64,000 nt of DNA from a virus, in IMG/VR virus record IMGVR_UViG_3300025437_000010, positions 46,199-110,198 of that record; one strand, written 5' to 3'. The notes below the pieces were generated by a model, which was not told the origin of the DNA, made no database searches, and worked only from the letters and a program-made list of their open reading frames with translations. The position numbers and the translations under genes were made by a program. Of the stretch, positions 17,135 through 25,067 are shown in pieces (the stretch's first letter is position 1; each line of letters starts with the position of its first letter).

Positions 17135-17531
17135 TACACGAAGGGTTTATGCATGGGCAGTTGTAGTCGCGGACGCTATTTTTATGCTTATGTCGGGCGG
17201 CTGTATCGCATATGATTATATTCATTCTGTTCGCTGGGATACTGTGCTACTGAATATCATTATGTTCGGTTTGTGGACATACTGGCTCATTCAAGATACC
17301 AAAAAGCTGCGGCAGAGACACCTTATGTATATGTCAGATCAGGCATTTGACAATCTGAAGGATTGGTTGCTTGATAATAAATGTGATTGGAAGAAAGTTG
17401 GTATCAGTAACACGTATATCAACAACTTCCTCGTGCCTGCTGCCGGTCTGTATCTTGTAGATTGGACAAGTCGTCAGTTTGCAATCGTTGATAAGAAACG
17501 ATATGTAGAATTTTCGTTGAGGTATCTATGA
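17127..17531 (+). CDS. Two-helix membrane protein fused to a repeat-family domain
   Basis: A 134-residue protein. Residues 8-28 and 38-55 are hydrophobic helices; the remaining soluble part ends in FAIVDKKRYVEFSLRYL, the same kind of ending as the small genes that follow. It looks like a membrane-tethered member of the tandem family from 17.5 to 18.8 kb. Confidence 0.6.
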   Translation: MNDTRRVYAWAVVVADAIFMLMSGGCIAYDYIHSVRWDTVLLNIIMFGLWTYWLIQDTKKLRQRHLMYMSDQAFDNLKDWLLDNKCDWKKVGISNTYINNFLVPAAGLYLVDWTSRQFAIVDKKRYVEFSLRYL

Positions 17532-17749
17532 CTTGTGTTTGGACACTGAAAAAACAGGGGGTTCGCTTCACCTACCAACCTTCAGTTAAAACCTTTTTTT
17601 GGGTTGACGAAAAGTTTTACACTGCTAATAAAGAAGAGATTCTTGAATGGGCTGAGCGATATAACTGTGAGGTTCCTTCAAAAACTTATGGTTGGGTAAC
17701 TTGTCCCGATGACGATGTTGCATTGCTTTTTAGGATGATGTGGTCGTGA
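17528..17749 (+). CDS. Tandem small-protein family, member 1
   Basis: A 73-residue protein ending DVALLFRMMWS. It is the first of six overlapping genes of 66-78 codons with a similar C-terminus (hydrophobic-hydrophobic-L-R/K-W/Y). ATGA overlap with the upstream gene. Confidence 0.62.
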   Translation: MTCVWTLKKQGVRFTYQPSVKTFFWVDEKFYTANKEEILEWAERYNCEVPSKTYGWVTCPDDDVALLFRMMWS

Positions 17750-17964
17750 CTGCTGAATATCTCGTTAGATTCAGTGCCAATCGACTTGTGGTGCGGGAAT
17801 GGTGTGTCAAGAATTTTCCAACTGATGGGTTATCTTTTTATAGCGGATGGGATAACGATAGAGGAAGAAAAATGTGGCGATGGAGATTTAATCTACAGGA
17901 CAAGAACGAACTACTCCTGAACAGAGAAGCAGATGCCGCATGGTTTCTGTTGAGGTGGTCATGA
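17746..17964 (+). CDS. Tandem small-protein family, member 2
   Basis: A 72-residue protein ending AAWFLLRWS. GTG 17746 overlaps the previous TGA; an in-frame GTG at 17740 is possible. WRWRFNLQDKNEL precedes the shared ending. Confidence 0.6.
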   Translation: MTAEYLVRFSANRLVVREWCVKNFPTDGLSFYSGWDNDRGRKMWRWRFNLQDKNELLLNREADAAWFLLRWS

Positions 17965-18161
17965 AACTTTATTTTAAAGATACCAATCTATCCTATGGAC
18001 AGATAAGTGATTTAATGAAAACTCATATCGGTCCTTCTGGTCCTGATACGTGGGAAAATGGGACTGAAATAGGATTTGAAACGGGAATGAGTGGTGCTGG
18101 ATATATTGAAATTTATGATGATAATCATCCCCATCTACCGTTTGTGGTCTTGAAATGGTGA
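17961..18161 (+). CDS. Tandem small-protein family, member 3
   Basis: A 66-residue protein closely related to member 6: both share LSYGQIS / MRYGEIS, HIGPSGPDTW / SLGPAGPDTW and the ending FVVLKW / FVVLNWS. ATGA overlap with member 2. Confidence 0.63.
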   Translation: MKLYFKDTNLSYGQISDLMKTHIGPSGPDTWENGTEIGFETGMSGAGYIEIYDDNHPHLPFVVLKW

Positions 18162-18376
18162 ATAACGTGGAAGCAAAAATATATACCATGTCATCAGATT
18201 TGTGGGTTGAGATTGACAAACATTATGACGAAACGGGACTAAAGCCTGTCGAATTCACTGATGAATGTATTTATGCGGATTTCGGTCTTCAGTATACATC
18301 TCACATTACGTTTGCATATAACTACAAAATTACTGACGAAGAAAAATTTACTTTGTTTTTATTGAGGTGGCTATGA
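18155..18376 (+). CDS. Tandem small-protein family, member 4
   Basis: A 73-residue protein ending EEKFTLFLLRWL. Acidic overall. Start ATG 18155 lies seven bases inside member 3; GTG 18158 is an alternative. Confidence 0.6.
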   Translation: MVNNVEAKIYTMSSDLWVEIDKHYDETGLKPVEFTDECIYADFGLQYTSHITFAYNYKITDEEKFTLFLLRWL

Positions 18377-18606
18377 TGGGAAAATATTATATTTCATTAG
18401 AGGACTTTGATGCTCTTGGAGACTGGTTAGACGAAAATAGAAAGAAATCACGATCTTCTTTCTTAGAGTACCAGACAGTCGATAGGTGGTTGCGGATTAA
18501 AGCTGGAATATCGGCATTGTCATCCAATTCAGAAGATGATAAGGGCTATCCTTATGAAATCATTGATGAACATAAATTGACGGTATTTTTGTTGAAATAT
18601 CTATGA
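18373..18606 (+). CDS. Tandem small-protein family, member 5
   Basis: A 77-residue protein ending HKLTVFLLKYL. Its first half (LEDFDALGDWLDENR) recalls the soluble part of the 17127 protein (FDNLKDWLLDNK), linking the two. Confidence 0.62.
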   Translation: MMGKYYISLEDFDALGDWLDENRKKSRSSFLEYQTVDRWLRIKAGISALSSNSEDDKGYPYEIIDEHKLTVFLLKYL

Positions 18607-18803
18607 TTAGGCTGTTCATGAGAGAAACTAAAATGCGTTACGGAGAGATCAGTGGCTTGCTGAATCGTTCGCTTGGCCCTGCTGGTCCTGACACGTGGCA
18701 AATTACTAGCGCATATGTTGAAGATATGGGATTTGCTAGTTTTGTTGAAATTTATGACATTGATAATCCTAATGTTACTTTTGTAGTTTTGAATTGGTCA
18801 TAA
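18603..18803 (+). CDS. Tandem small-protein family, member 6
   Basis: A 66-residue paralogue of member 3 (see there). Followed by tandem stops TAA TAG, after which the same frame stays open to 19023. Confidence 0.63.
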   Translation: MIRLFMRETKMRYGEISGLLNRSLGPAGPDTWQITSAYVEDMGFASFVEIYDIDNPNVTFVVLNWS

Positions 18804-19025
18804 TAGTGTTTTTTTAATTATCACCACGATCATAGTGATTATCACTATAAGACAATTCGTTGGCAACGTAAATTTTCATTTTTCCCGAGAAAATCCTATC
18901 GCAGCAACAACTCTCTATGGTTTAAATGGGGATATAAAGCGATAGATAACTATTCTTATGGGAATTCAAGATCGTTTTGGATTTCCGAACAAGAATATAT
19001 GTGGATGTTACTCAAGCAGGATTGA
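18804..19025 (+). pseudogene. Start-less reading frame, paralogue of the 8801 gene
   Basis: After TAG 18804-18806 the frame of member 6 continues open to TGA 19023-19025. Its last 50 codons read FSFFPRKS…LWFKWGYKA…FWISEQEYMW, matching the pattern of the protein at 8801-8959. I find no ATG, GTG or TTG in this frame. It is either a decayed copy, read by stop-codon readthrough, or started at a rare codon (ATT). Confidence 0.4.
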
Positions 19026-19050
19026 CATTTGTGGCATATTGGTGTAGAGT
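19022..19050 (+). promoter_or_regulatory. sigma70 promoter for DNA ligase
   Basis: TTGACA, 17 bp, TAGAGT, with AAGGAGA before the ligase start at 19074. Confidence 0.65.
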
Positions 19051-19073
19051 CCAATTTACTAAGGAGACATTAC

Positions 19074-20408
19074 ATGAGTGCAAGTTGGATTAAACTACTA
19101 AATCAGTCAGAGTCGCGTCTCCACAAAGAGGATGTTATCAGACAAGCATATGAAGCTGCTATTCTTGGAAATGTAATTTCCGATAGGTTTCTTATTGGTC
19201 TTCGTGTATGTTACAACCCATTTCTGACCTTTGGAATCAAGCAGATTCCAGAGTCGGCGGGCATTGCTAATGCTGAGAATCCTTGGGAAGAACTTTCCAA
19301 TTTGTTTGTCAAACTGACGCAACGCGAATTGACTGGCCATGCCGCACGTGATGCCATTCAGGATATGATGTGGCGGTTTGCCAGCGATGAATGGAATGAC
19401 TTTATCGCCCCTATCCTTCGGCGCGACATGCGTTCTGGAATCAGTGAGAAGACCATCAATAAGATTGTCAAAAATACAAAATATGAAGTTCCAACTTTTG
19501 GTTGCCAACTTGCCACCAACTGCGAAGATCGTCCCGAAATGCGTGGTATTAAGAGACTTGAACCAAAGTTGGATGGCGTTCGTGTGCTGATGATCATTGA
19601 CAACAACGGTGGCATGACTAGCAGTGTGGCTTCGTTTAGTCGCAACGGCAAAATTTTTGAAAATTTTCCACACATAGAACATCAATTACTGAATAAGGTT
19701 GAACATATCCTGAAATATCTTGGGAAAGAATTTTCTTCTGGTATTGTGTTTGATGGTGAAGTGGTGGGAAATTCCTTTCAGGAATTGATGCGTCAGGCTC
19801 GTCGTAAGACTGATGTCCAGAACGACGATAGTGTATTCCATATCTTTGATATTCTTCCTCTTGATGATTTCAAGCGGGGATACTGGAATGCTCAACTCGT
19901 TAAGCGTATTCACTTTCTAAACAAGCTGAGTCCAATTATTGATAATTTGCAAAATGTAGAGCTTCTTCCTCACATTATGGTAGACCTTGATAATTCTACC
20001 GGCGTTGCTGAGTTTAATAAGTATTGCAATGACATGGTTGAGGCAGGCTTCGAAGGCGCAATGATCAAAGAACTTGATGCACCCTACGAATGCAAGCGCA
20101 ATAAGTTCTGGTTAAAGTATAAGCCAACCATCACGGTTGATTTGCAAGTTATTGGTGTTGAAGCTGGCACTGGACGCAACAAAGGGCGTTTGGGTGCACT
20201 TATCTGTAATGGTGTTGATAATGATAAGGAAATTACCGTTAACGTTGGTAGTGGGTTTAGCGATTCGGAGCGTGATAGCCTTTGGGCTGACAGAGAATTG
20301 GTGATTGGTAGCACGGCTGAGATTCTCGCAGATGCTGTAACTCAGAACAAGGATGGGACTTACTCACTGCGGTTTCCACGTTTTGTTCGTTTTAGGGATG
20401 ATAAGTGA
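19074..20408 (+). CDS. 30: ATP-dependent DNA ligase (gp30-like)
   Basis: A 444-residue ligase that seals nicks in replicating DNA. The adenylated lysine lies in KLDGVRV (motif I, about residue 165). Motif III-like FDGEVVG, motif IV-like AGFEGAMIKELD and motif V-like FWLKYKP follow in order, and the C-terminal part is an OB domain. Length is close to T4 ligase (487). ATG 19074 is chosen for its AAGGAGA site over an upstream in-frame TTG/ATG that would lie in the promoter. Confidence 0.9.
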   Translation: MSASWIKLLNQSESRLHKEDVIRQAYEAAILGNVISDRFLIGLRVCYNPFLTFGIKQIPESAGIANAENPWEELSNLFVKLTQRELTGHAARDAIQDMMWRFASDEWNDFIAPILRRDMRSGISEKTINKIVKNTKYEVPTFGCQLATNCEDRPEMRGIKRLEPKLDGVRVLMIIDNNGGMTSSVASFSRNGKIFENFPHIEHQLLNKVEHILKYLGKEFSSGIVFDGEVVGNSFQELMRQARRKTDVQNDDSVFHIFDILPLDDFKRGYWNAQLVKRIHFLNKLSPIIDNLQNVELLPHIMVDLDNSTGVAEFNKYCNDMVEAGFEGAMIKELDAPYECKRNKFWLKYKPTITVDLQVIGVEAGTGRNKGRLGALICNGVDNDKEITVNVGSGFSDSERDSLWADRELVIGSTAEILADAVTQNKDGTYSLRFPRFVRFRDDK

Positions 20409-20644
20409 TGAGCGAAGATACACCCTCCAAAGAAGAACAAATCTTGGAATTATTCAATTGGCTTGAAGAACGTGCAGCAGCACTAGGTGGATGCTCTGAC
20501 GGAAACTGTGTCATTCACAAACCAAAAGGTATGCACACTAACGGTGGATGCAAATGTGCATATGATAGAAACAAAATTAACATATACACTCAATATGTTG
20601 CATATTTTCGCAGCAAAGTTCGTAAAATACGGGATGAAAACTAA
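20408..20644 (+). CDS. Small Cys/His-containing protein
   Basis: A 78-residue protein with GGCSDGNCVIHKPKGMHTNG and CKCAY, a possible zinc-binding cluster between two helices. Overlaps the ligase stop. Confidence 0.58.
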   Translation: MSEDTPSKEEQILELFNWLEERAAALGGCSDGNCVIHKPKGMHTNGGCKCAYDRNKINIYTQYVAYFRSKVRKIRDEN

Positions 20645-20844
20645 TGATAAATGCTATGTTTGGTCGCGTTACTAAGATGAAGACTGAGTTTAGACTTGCA
20701 AGGCGCGGCAGCAATTATTATCTGCAATATCGTCATATTGAACAGAAGTTCAAGAAGAAATGGTTTTGGCAGAAACCCGAGGTTGACGAACTCATCAAAG
20801 GCGATTGGATCACTACAGACACTGCTATATTGGAGAATTTTTAA
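20644..20844 (+). CDS. Hypothetical small protein
   Basis: A 66-residue basic protein with KFKKKWFWQKPEVDELIKGD; starts on the last base of the previous stop. Unrecognised. Confidence 0.55.
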   Translation: MINAMFGRVTKMKTEFRLARRGSNYYLQYRHIEQKFKKKWFWQKPEVDELIKGDWITTDTAILENF

Positions 20845-20846
20845 AC

Positions 20847-21032
20847 ATGAATATATATGATATGAATGAAGAACACGATATCCAGCGGTGCGAACTGTGT
20901 GGTATTATTGAAAGCACTCGTCCCTATGGTCTTAATCATGAGGAAATCTGCCTTGAATGTGCAAAGATGGATGAAGCCGTTACCATAATCCGTATGAAGG
21001 AATGTATTTATATTTCGGACACTGATCAGTAA
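20847..21032 (+). CDS. Small zinc-ribbon protein
   Basis: A 61-residue protein with CELCGII and CLECAKMD, two CxxC knuckles about 20 residues apart. No enzymatic domain. Confidence 0.58.
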   Translation: MNIYDMNEEHDIQRCELCGIIESTRPYGLNHEEICLECAKMDEAVTIIRMKECIYISDTDQ

Positions 21033-21262
21033 TGTATAGCGATGACGATGATGGTCCTAAGATAGCAGACTTCATGTGGATTGTTGGGAAAACTTGCGTT
21101 TTCCCAGATGGTGATAGCATTGAAGTTATCCAAATTAAACGCAGAGAGACTGGACCATGGGTGACTTTCCACATTAAACAAGGGCCGGGTATTCCCCGTA
21201 AGCTTTTGCTCTCACTGGAAGAGTTTAACTCTGCCTATGGACATCTGTTCAAACGTGATTAA
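21032..21262 (+). CDS. Hypothetical protein
   Basis: A 76-residue beta-rich protein, one-base overlap with the upstream stop. Last gene before the late-type motif at 21267. Confidence 0.56.
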   Translation: MYSDDDDGPKIADFMWIVGKTCVFPDGDSIEVIQIKRRETGPWVTFHIKQGPGIPRKLLLSLEEFNSAYGHLFKRD

Positions 21263-21266
21263 TTTG

Positions 21267-21274
21267 GCTAAATA
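21267..21274 (+). promoter_or_regulatory. Late-promoter-like motif placing +1 at the ATG
   Basis: GCTAAATA ends five bases before ATG 21280. By T4 late-promoter geometry (last base at -6) the transcript would begin at or next to the start codon, with no room for a ribosome-binding site. Confidence 0.4.
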
Positions 21275-21279
21275 GATAA

Positions 21280-22770
21280 ATGTTAAATATCAAAAAAATA
21301 TTCAGTTTTGCAACTCTTACTTTATTTGTTGCACTCATTTTAAGTAGTATTTCTGCGTGGTATTCCATTCTAGGACTGACCGCTATTTTTTCTGCTGCGG
21401 TCGTTCCAATTATGATTATGGGCTGCTCACTTGAATTTGCAAAAGTAGTTACTACAGTCTGGCTGCACAAATACTGGAGTCGTGCCGGATGGAAACTTAA
21501 ATTATATCTTGTTCCTGCGGTTATTGCGTTAATGCTAATAACATCAATGGGCACATACGGCTATCTTTCAAAGGCACACAGTGATCAATCTCTTGTTAGC
21601 GGTGATGTTCAAGCAAAGATTGCATTATACGATCAAAAAATTCAGATAGCAAAAGACAGTATTGATGCTGACCGCAAAGCACTTCAGCAGATGGATTCTG
21701 CTGTTGATCAAGTTATGGGACGTTCAAATGATGTCAAGGGTGCTCAACAATCTGTAAATATTCGTAAAGCACAAGCCTCCGAAAGAAATAGACTTAATCA
21801 AGAAATAATGACACGACAGGCTACTATTAGTAAACTTAATGAAGATGCTGCTCCTACCAGAGCGCAAGTTCGCAAGGTTGAGGCAGAAGTTGGTCCTATT
21901 AAATATATTGCTGCATTGATTTACGGTGATAATCCAGATAACAACCTGTTAGAACGTGCTGTTCGTTGGGTAATTATTATTATTGTTCTTGTGTTTGATC
22001 CTCTTGCTCTTATGCTCGTTTTGGCTGCACAAAGTAGTTATAAGTGGCTTGAAGAAGACCTCAAGGAAGAAGAAGAGAAGAAAAAGTCTACTGACAATTC
22101 TTATTGTGCAGAAAAGGGAGACCTGTTTTGTATCCATGACCATCCATGTGCAGTAACAGAAATACTTGACAGTGCTTCCGAAGAAAATGATGTTCCCAAA
22201 GAACAACTTGATGAAAAAATTGACGTTGTAATTGATGATTCGGTTGAACGTCAATTACAAGAATATATACCAGAACAGGCAACATCAAATGTGCGTGAAA
22301 TGGTTGAGGGTGATATCAATTTTGCTCCTGAGCCTCACTCTCCGGAAGAAAAATCACATATTGAAACCGAAGGTGTAACAATTCATGAAATGGAGCATGG
22401 ATATATTGAGCACGAAGGTAAGCAAATCAGCAAAACGGCATTCTTGAGCCAGCATCCTCATGTTTTCGCAGCAACACCAGATAATGAAAAAACTGGTCCA
22501 AATTTTGGCACATCATTTCCTGTATTTGCTGCAAAGGGAGATGTTTTTGTGAGAGTTGATACTCTTCCAAACCGCGTCTACAAGTTTGATGGCAGCAGAT
22601 GGATGGAAATTAATAAGGATATATCTGATTCTTATCTGTATGATGAGGAATATTTAAGACACTTGGTATCCAAACTGGAATCAGGAGAATATGATGTTGA
22701 ACTTTTGTCTGAGAACGAAAGATCGCAAATAGAAGATTATCTTCAAAGTATAAGTAATGTGAGTAACTAA
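21280..22770 (+). CDS. Large membrane and coiled-coil protein
   Basis: A 496-residue protein. Hydrophobic helices lie at about residues 8-28, 31-52 and 69-88; then comes a long coiled coil (about 105-205), another hydrophobic segment (WVIIIIVLVFDPLALMLVLA, about 228-247), and an acidic tail of 240 residues containing CIHDHPC. I recall homologous membrane/coiled-coil proteins in T4-like phages of environmental bacteria; their role is unknown. Placed beside clpX and behind a late-type motif, it may be a late envelope or virion protein. Confidence 0.65.
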   Translation: MLNIKKIFSFATLTLFVALILSSISAWYSILGLTAIFSAAVVPIMIMGCSLEFAKVVTTVWLHKYWSRAGWKLKLYLVPAVIALMLITSMGTYGYLSKAHSDQSLVSGDVQAKIALYDQKIQIAKDSIDADRKALQQMDSAVDQVMGRSNDVKGAQQSVNIRKAQASERNRLNQEIMTRQATISKLNEDAAPTRAQVRKVEAEVGPIKYIAALIYGDNPDNNLLERAVRWVIIIIVLVFDPLALMLVLAAQSSYKWLEEDLKEEEEKKKSTDNSYCAEKGDLFCIHDHPCAVTEILDSASEENDVPKEQLDEKIDVVIDDSVERQLQEYIPEQATSNVREMVEGDINFAPEPHSPEEKSHIETEGVTIHEMEHGYIEHEGKQISKTAFLSQHPHVFAATPDNEKTGPNFGTSFPVFAAKGDVFVRVDTLPNRVYKFDGSRWMEINKDISDSYLYDEEYLRHLVSKLESGEYDVELLSENERSQIEDYLQSISNVSN

Positions 22771-22771
22771 C

Positions 22772-23971
22772 ATGTCCGATAAGAAACTACACACCTGCTC
22801 ATTTTGCGGTAACCACAAGGATCAGGTAACCAAATTAATAGTTGGCGAAGATGTCGCTATTTGTAGCGAATGCGTTGATTTGTGCAATCAACTTATCGTA
22901 AAGGAAAAGATAATAGAACCCGAGGCTAATCAACAGAATCCAAAGTTTGATGCATATGCCATCAAGGAACATTTGGACAAATATGTTATTGGACAGAGTG
23001 CTGCAAAAGAAGTTCTTGCTGTAGCAATTTCTAATCATTACAAAAGAATCAATCATCCACCTAAAAATTTAGAAATTCAAAAAGGGAATGTGTTGCTCGT
23101 TGGACCGACAGGTTCAGGAAAAACTTTGCTTGCAAAATCAGTTGCCAAATACCTTAATGTCCCATTCGTAGTGGCTGATGCAACTAACTTAACCGAAGCA
23201 GGATACGTTGGTGAAGACGTTGAATCCATGATCGGATTGCTTCTTGCAAATGCCGATTATGATGTTAGCCTTGCAGAAAGAGGGATTGTGTTTATTGATG
23301 AAGTAGACAAAATTGCCAGAAAAAGTGAAAGTGCCAGTATTACGCGAGATGTGTCCGGAGAAGGTGTGCAGCAAGCATTGCTTAAGTTAGTAGAAGGCAC
23401 TAAATGTCGCGTGAGTCCAGCGGGCAAGCGTAAGCACCCACAAGGTGAATTTATTGAGGTTGACACAAAAAACATACTGTTCATTGCGGGCGGTGCTTTT
23501 GTTGGATTAGAGGAAATAATTCGCAACAGAACTGGAGTGTCAGCCATTGGATTTGGATCAGTGGTGCGATCCAAAAACGATCCAATTGATTTGAAAAAAA
23601 TAACACCAGAAGATTTGACACGTTTTGGAATGATTCCAGAATTTATCGGGCGTTTTACAACCACAATTGCGCTTGAAGAACTTACCTTGACAGAATTGAT
23701 TAAAATTCTAACCGAAATCAAAAACAGTTTCATTCAGCAGTATCAATATCTTTTTGAAATTGACGAGATAAAACTTACCTTTACTGATGACGCCATTCAT
23801 AAAATTGCTCAAAACTGTATTGATTTAAAGACGGGCGCGCGGGGATTACATACTGAAATTGAACGAGTGCTGATGTGTCATATGTTTCACATTAATCGTT
23901 ACAAAGAAAATGATATAGTGGAACTGATCATTGACGTTGATCAAATTGATAAACCAGAACCTTTAATTTAA
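22772..23971 (+). CDS. clpX: ClpX, AAA+ unfoldase subunit of ClpXP
   Basis: A full-length 399-residue ClpX. The N-terminal zinc-binding domain has CSFC and CSECVDLC. The AAA+ module has Walker A GPTGSGKT, the pore-1 loop GYVGED, Walker B IVFIDEVDK, the RKH loop GKRKHPQG, the IGF loop (AIGFGS) that docks on ClpP, and sensor 2 (TGARGL). All functional elements are present, so the protein should unfold substrates and pair with a ClpP. The phage's own ClpP lies 2.7 kb downstream. Sequence composition matches its neighbours, so it is not a very recent acquisition. Confidence 0.95.
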   Translation: MSDKKLHTCSFCGNHKDQVTKLIVGEDVAICSECVDLCNQLIVKEKIIEPEANQQNPKFDAYAIKEHLDKYVIGQSAAKEVLAVAISNHYKRINHPPKNLEIQKGNVLLVGPTGSGKTLLAKSVAKYLNVPFVVADATNLTEAGYVGEDVESMIGLLLANADYDVSLAERGIVFIDEVDKIARKSESASITRDVSGEGVQQALLKLVEGTKCRVSPAGKRKHPQGEFIEVDTKNILFIAGGAFVGLEEIIRNRTGVSAIGFGSVVRSKNDPIDLKKITPEDLTRFGMIPEFIGRFTTTIALEELTLTELIKILTEIKNSFIQQYQYLFEIDEIKLTFTDDAIHKIAQNCIDLKTGARGLHTEIERVLMCHMFHINRYKENDIVELIIDVDQIDKPEPLI

Positions 23972-23973
23972 GA

Positions 23974-24002
23974 TTGACATTTTCATCACACATCATTATT
24001 CT
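23974..24002 (+). promoter_or_regulatory. sigma70 promoter
   Basis: TTGACA, 17 bp, TATTCT, with AAAGGA before the 24025 start. Confidence 0.6.
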
Positions 24003-24024
24003 AACGTTAGAAAGGATTTTGTAA

Positions 24025-24426
24025 ATGTCTGAACAGCCAATTATGCATGAACGTGCAAATGGTACCAAGTATTGGTATTTAAATGGAAAAATTCATCGCG
24101 AAGATGGACCTGCGGTCGTCATCGCGGCTGGCGACAATTATTGGTATCTGAATGGTAAACTCCATCGCGAAGATGGACCTGCTATTGAACGTGCGGATGG
24201 TTCCAAGTTCTGGTATCTAAATGACAAACGCCATCGCGAAGATGGACCTGCTATTGAATATGCAAATGGCACCAAGCACTGGTTTCTGAATGATCAACGC
24301 CATCGCGAAGATGGACCTGCTATTGAACGTGCAGATGGTACTAAATATTGGTATCTGAATAATATGGAAATAGACCAACTTGTTTTCTGGGTTACCACTA
24401 AAGAACGTCAAAAAGAATGTTTTTGA
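24025..24426 (+). CDS. WYLNGK/HREDGPA repeat protein (four full repeats)
   Basis: A 133-residue protein made of 23-residue tandem repeats of the form YWYLNGKxHREDGPAIExADGTK, closing with QLVFWVTTKER. The repeat is MORN-like in size and Gly/Trp spacing and resembles repeat proteins of large DNA viruses and phages. Two shorter paralogues lie at 29669 and 37389. The 69-bp DNA repeats and a shared upstream segment with the 37389 gene suggest recent copying. Function unknown; a binding scaffold is plausible. Confidence 0.75.
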   Translation: MSEQPIMHERANGTKYWYLNGKIHREDGPAVVIAAGDNYWYLNGKLHREDGPAIERADGSKFWYLNDKRHREDGPAIEYANGTKHWFLNDQRHREDGPAIERADGTKYWYLNNMEIDQLVFWVTTKERQKECF

Positions 24427-24436
24427 CACAAAATAC

Positions 24437-24464
24437 TTGATTTTTTTACGCAATAGTGTATGAT
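24437..24464 (+). promoter_or_regulatory. Promoter of the Hsp20 gene
   Basis: TTGATT, 16 bp, TATGAT; the -10 region overlaps GATAAATA (24462-24469), a late-type motif. Both would start transcription within the left arm of the downstream hairpin. Confidence 0.5.
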
Positions 24465-24467
24465 AAA

Positions 24468-24503
24468 TATTATTGTAGATGCTTATACAGGTCTACAATA
24501 ATA
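24468..24503 (+). promoter_or_regulatory. 5' terminal hairpin in the Hsp20 leader
   Basis: A perfect 12-bp inverted repeat: TATTATTGTAGA (24468-24479) and TCTACAATAATA (24492-24503) around a 12-nt loop. It sits at the very start of the predicted transcript, about 25 nt before the AAGGAG site at 24515. It may protect the 5' end or respond to temperature. Confidence 0.6.
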
Positions 24504-24527
24504 GTCTTGCTATAAAGGAGATAAAAC

Positions 24528-25001
24528 ATGACTAAATTAACTACTAACGGTAACCTAACACTTCGCGCCCTTGACATTCCGTCACTGCATCGTTTCTCGG
24601 TAGGGTTTGATAACGTCTTTGACGAATTAATGCGAGTAAATTCCCAACAAGCATCTGGTCCAAATTATCCACCATACAATATTGTAAAATATGATGATGA
24701 TAATTTTACCATTGAACTTGCGGTTGCAGGTTTCAATGATGGTGATATTAATATCACGCTTGAAAAAAACATTCTTACTATTGCGGGTGAACAAACACAA
24801 ACGCTTGATGAACTTGATAAGGAAGTTGAGTATTTACATCGTGGCATTTCTGCGCGCAGTTTTACTCGCAACTTTACTCTTGCGGATCATGTGGAAGTTG
24901 CCAAGGCATATTCAGAAAATGGCATCCTAAAGATTGAACTCGTTCGGAACGTTCCCGAGGAATCTAAGCCAAAAAAGATTGACATTTCATACAAAAAGTA
25001 A
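24528..25001 (+). CDS. Small heat-shock protein (Hsp20/IbpA family)
   Basis: A 157-residue alpha-crystallin-domain protein that would hold unfolded proteins in soluble complexes. YNIVKYDDDNFTIELAVAGF and GILKIELVRNVPEESKPKKI match the start and end of the IbpA domain; the final I-x-I-like KKIDIS corresponds to the C-terminal tail. Small HSPs occur in cyanophages and other T4-like phages. It lies between the WYLNGK-repeat gene and clpS, downstream of clpX, forming a protein-quality-control block with clpP. Confidence 0.9.
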   Translation: MTKLTTNGNLTLRALDIPSLHRFSVGFDNVFDELMRVNSQQASGPNYPPYNIVKYDDDNFTIELAVAGFNDGDINITLEKNILTIAGEQTQTLDELDKEVEYLHRGISARSFTRNFTLADHVEVAKAYSENGILKIELVRNVPEESKPKKIDISYKK

Positions 25002-25015
25002 TATAGGTAGAACTA

Positions 25016-25045
25016 ATGCTTGCGGGTAATGGTGCCCGCAAGCAT
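25016..25045 (+). repeat. 11-bp perfect hairpin between Hsp20 and ClpS genes
   Basis: ATGCTTGCGGG and CCCGCAAGCAT flank an 8-nt loop. There is no U-tract, so it is more likely a stabiliser or processing element in a shared transcript than a terminator. Confidence 0.6.
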
Positions 25046-25067
25046 CCAAACAAGGATTAATTATATA

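Noticed and set aside
19107-19685. A 192-codon minus-strand frame opposite the DNA ligase
   Set aside because: Antisense to a clear ligase; no recognisable domain and no start signal.
24040-24400. Regular 69-bp DNA repeats resembling a CRISPR array
   Set aside because: The repeats are in frame, encode a 23-residue protein repeat and have no constant-repeat/unique-spacer structure.
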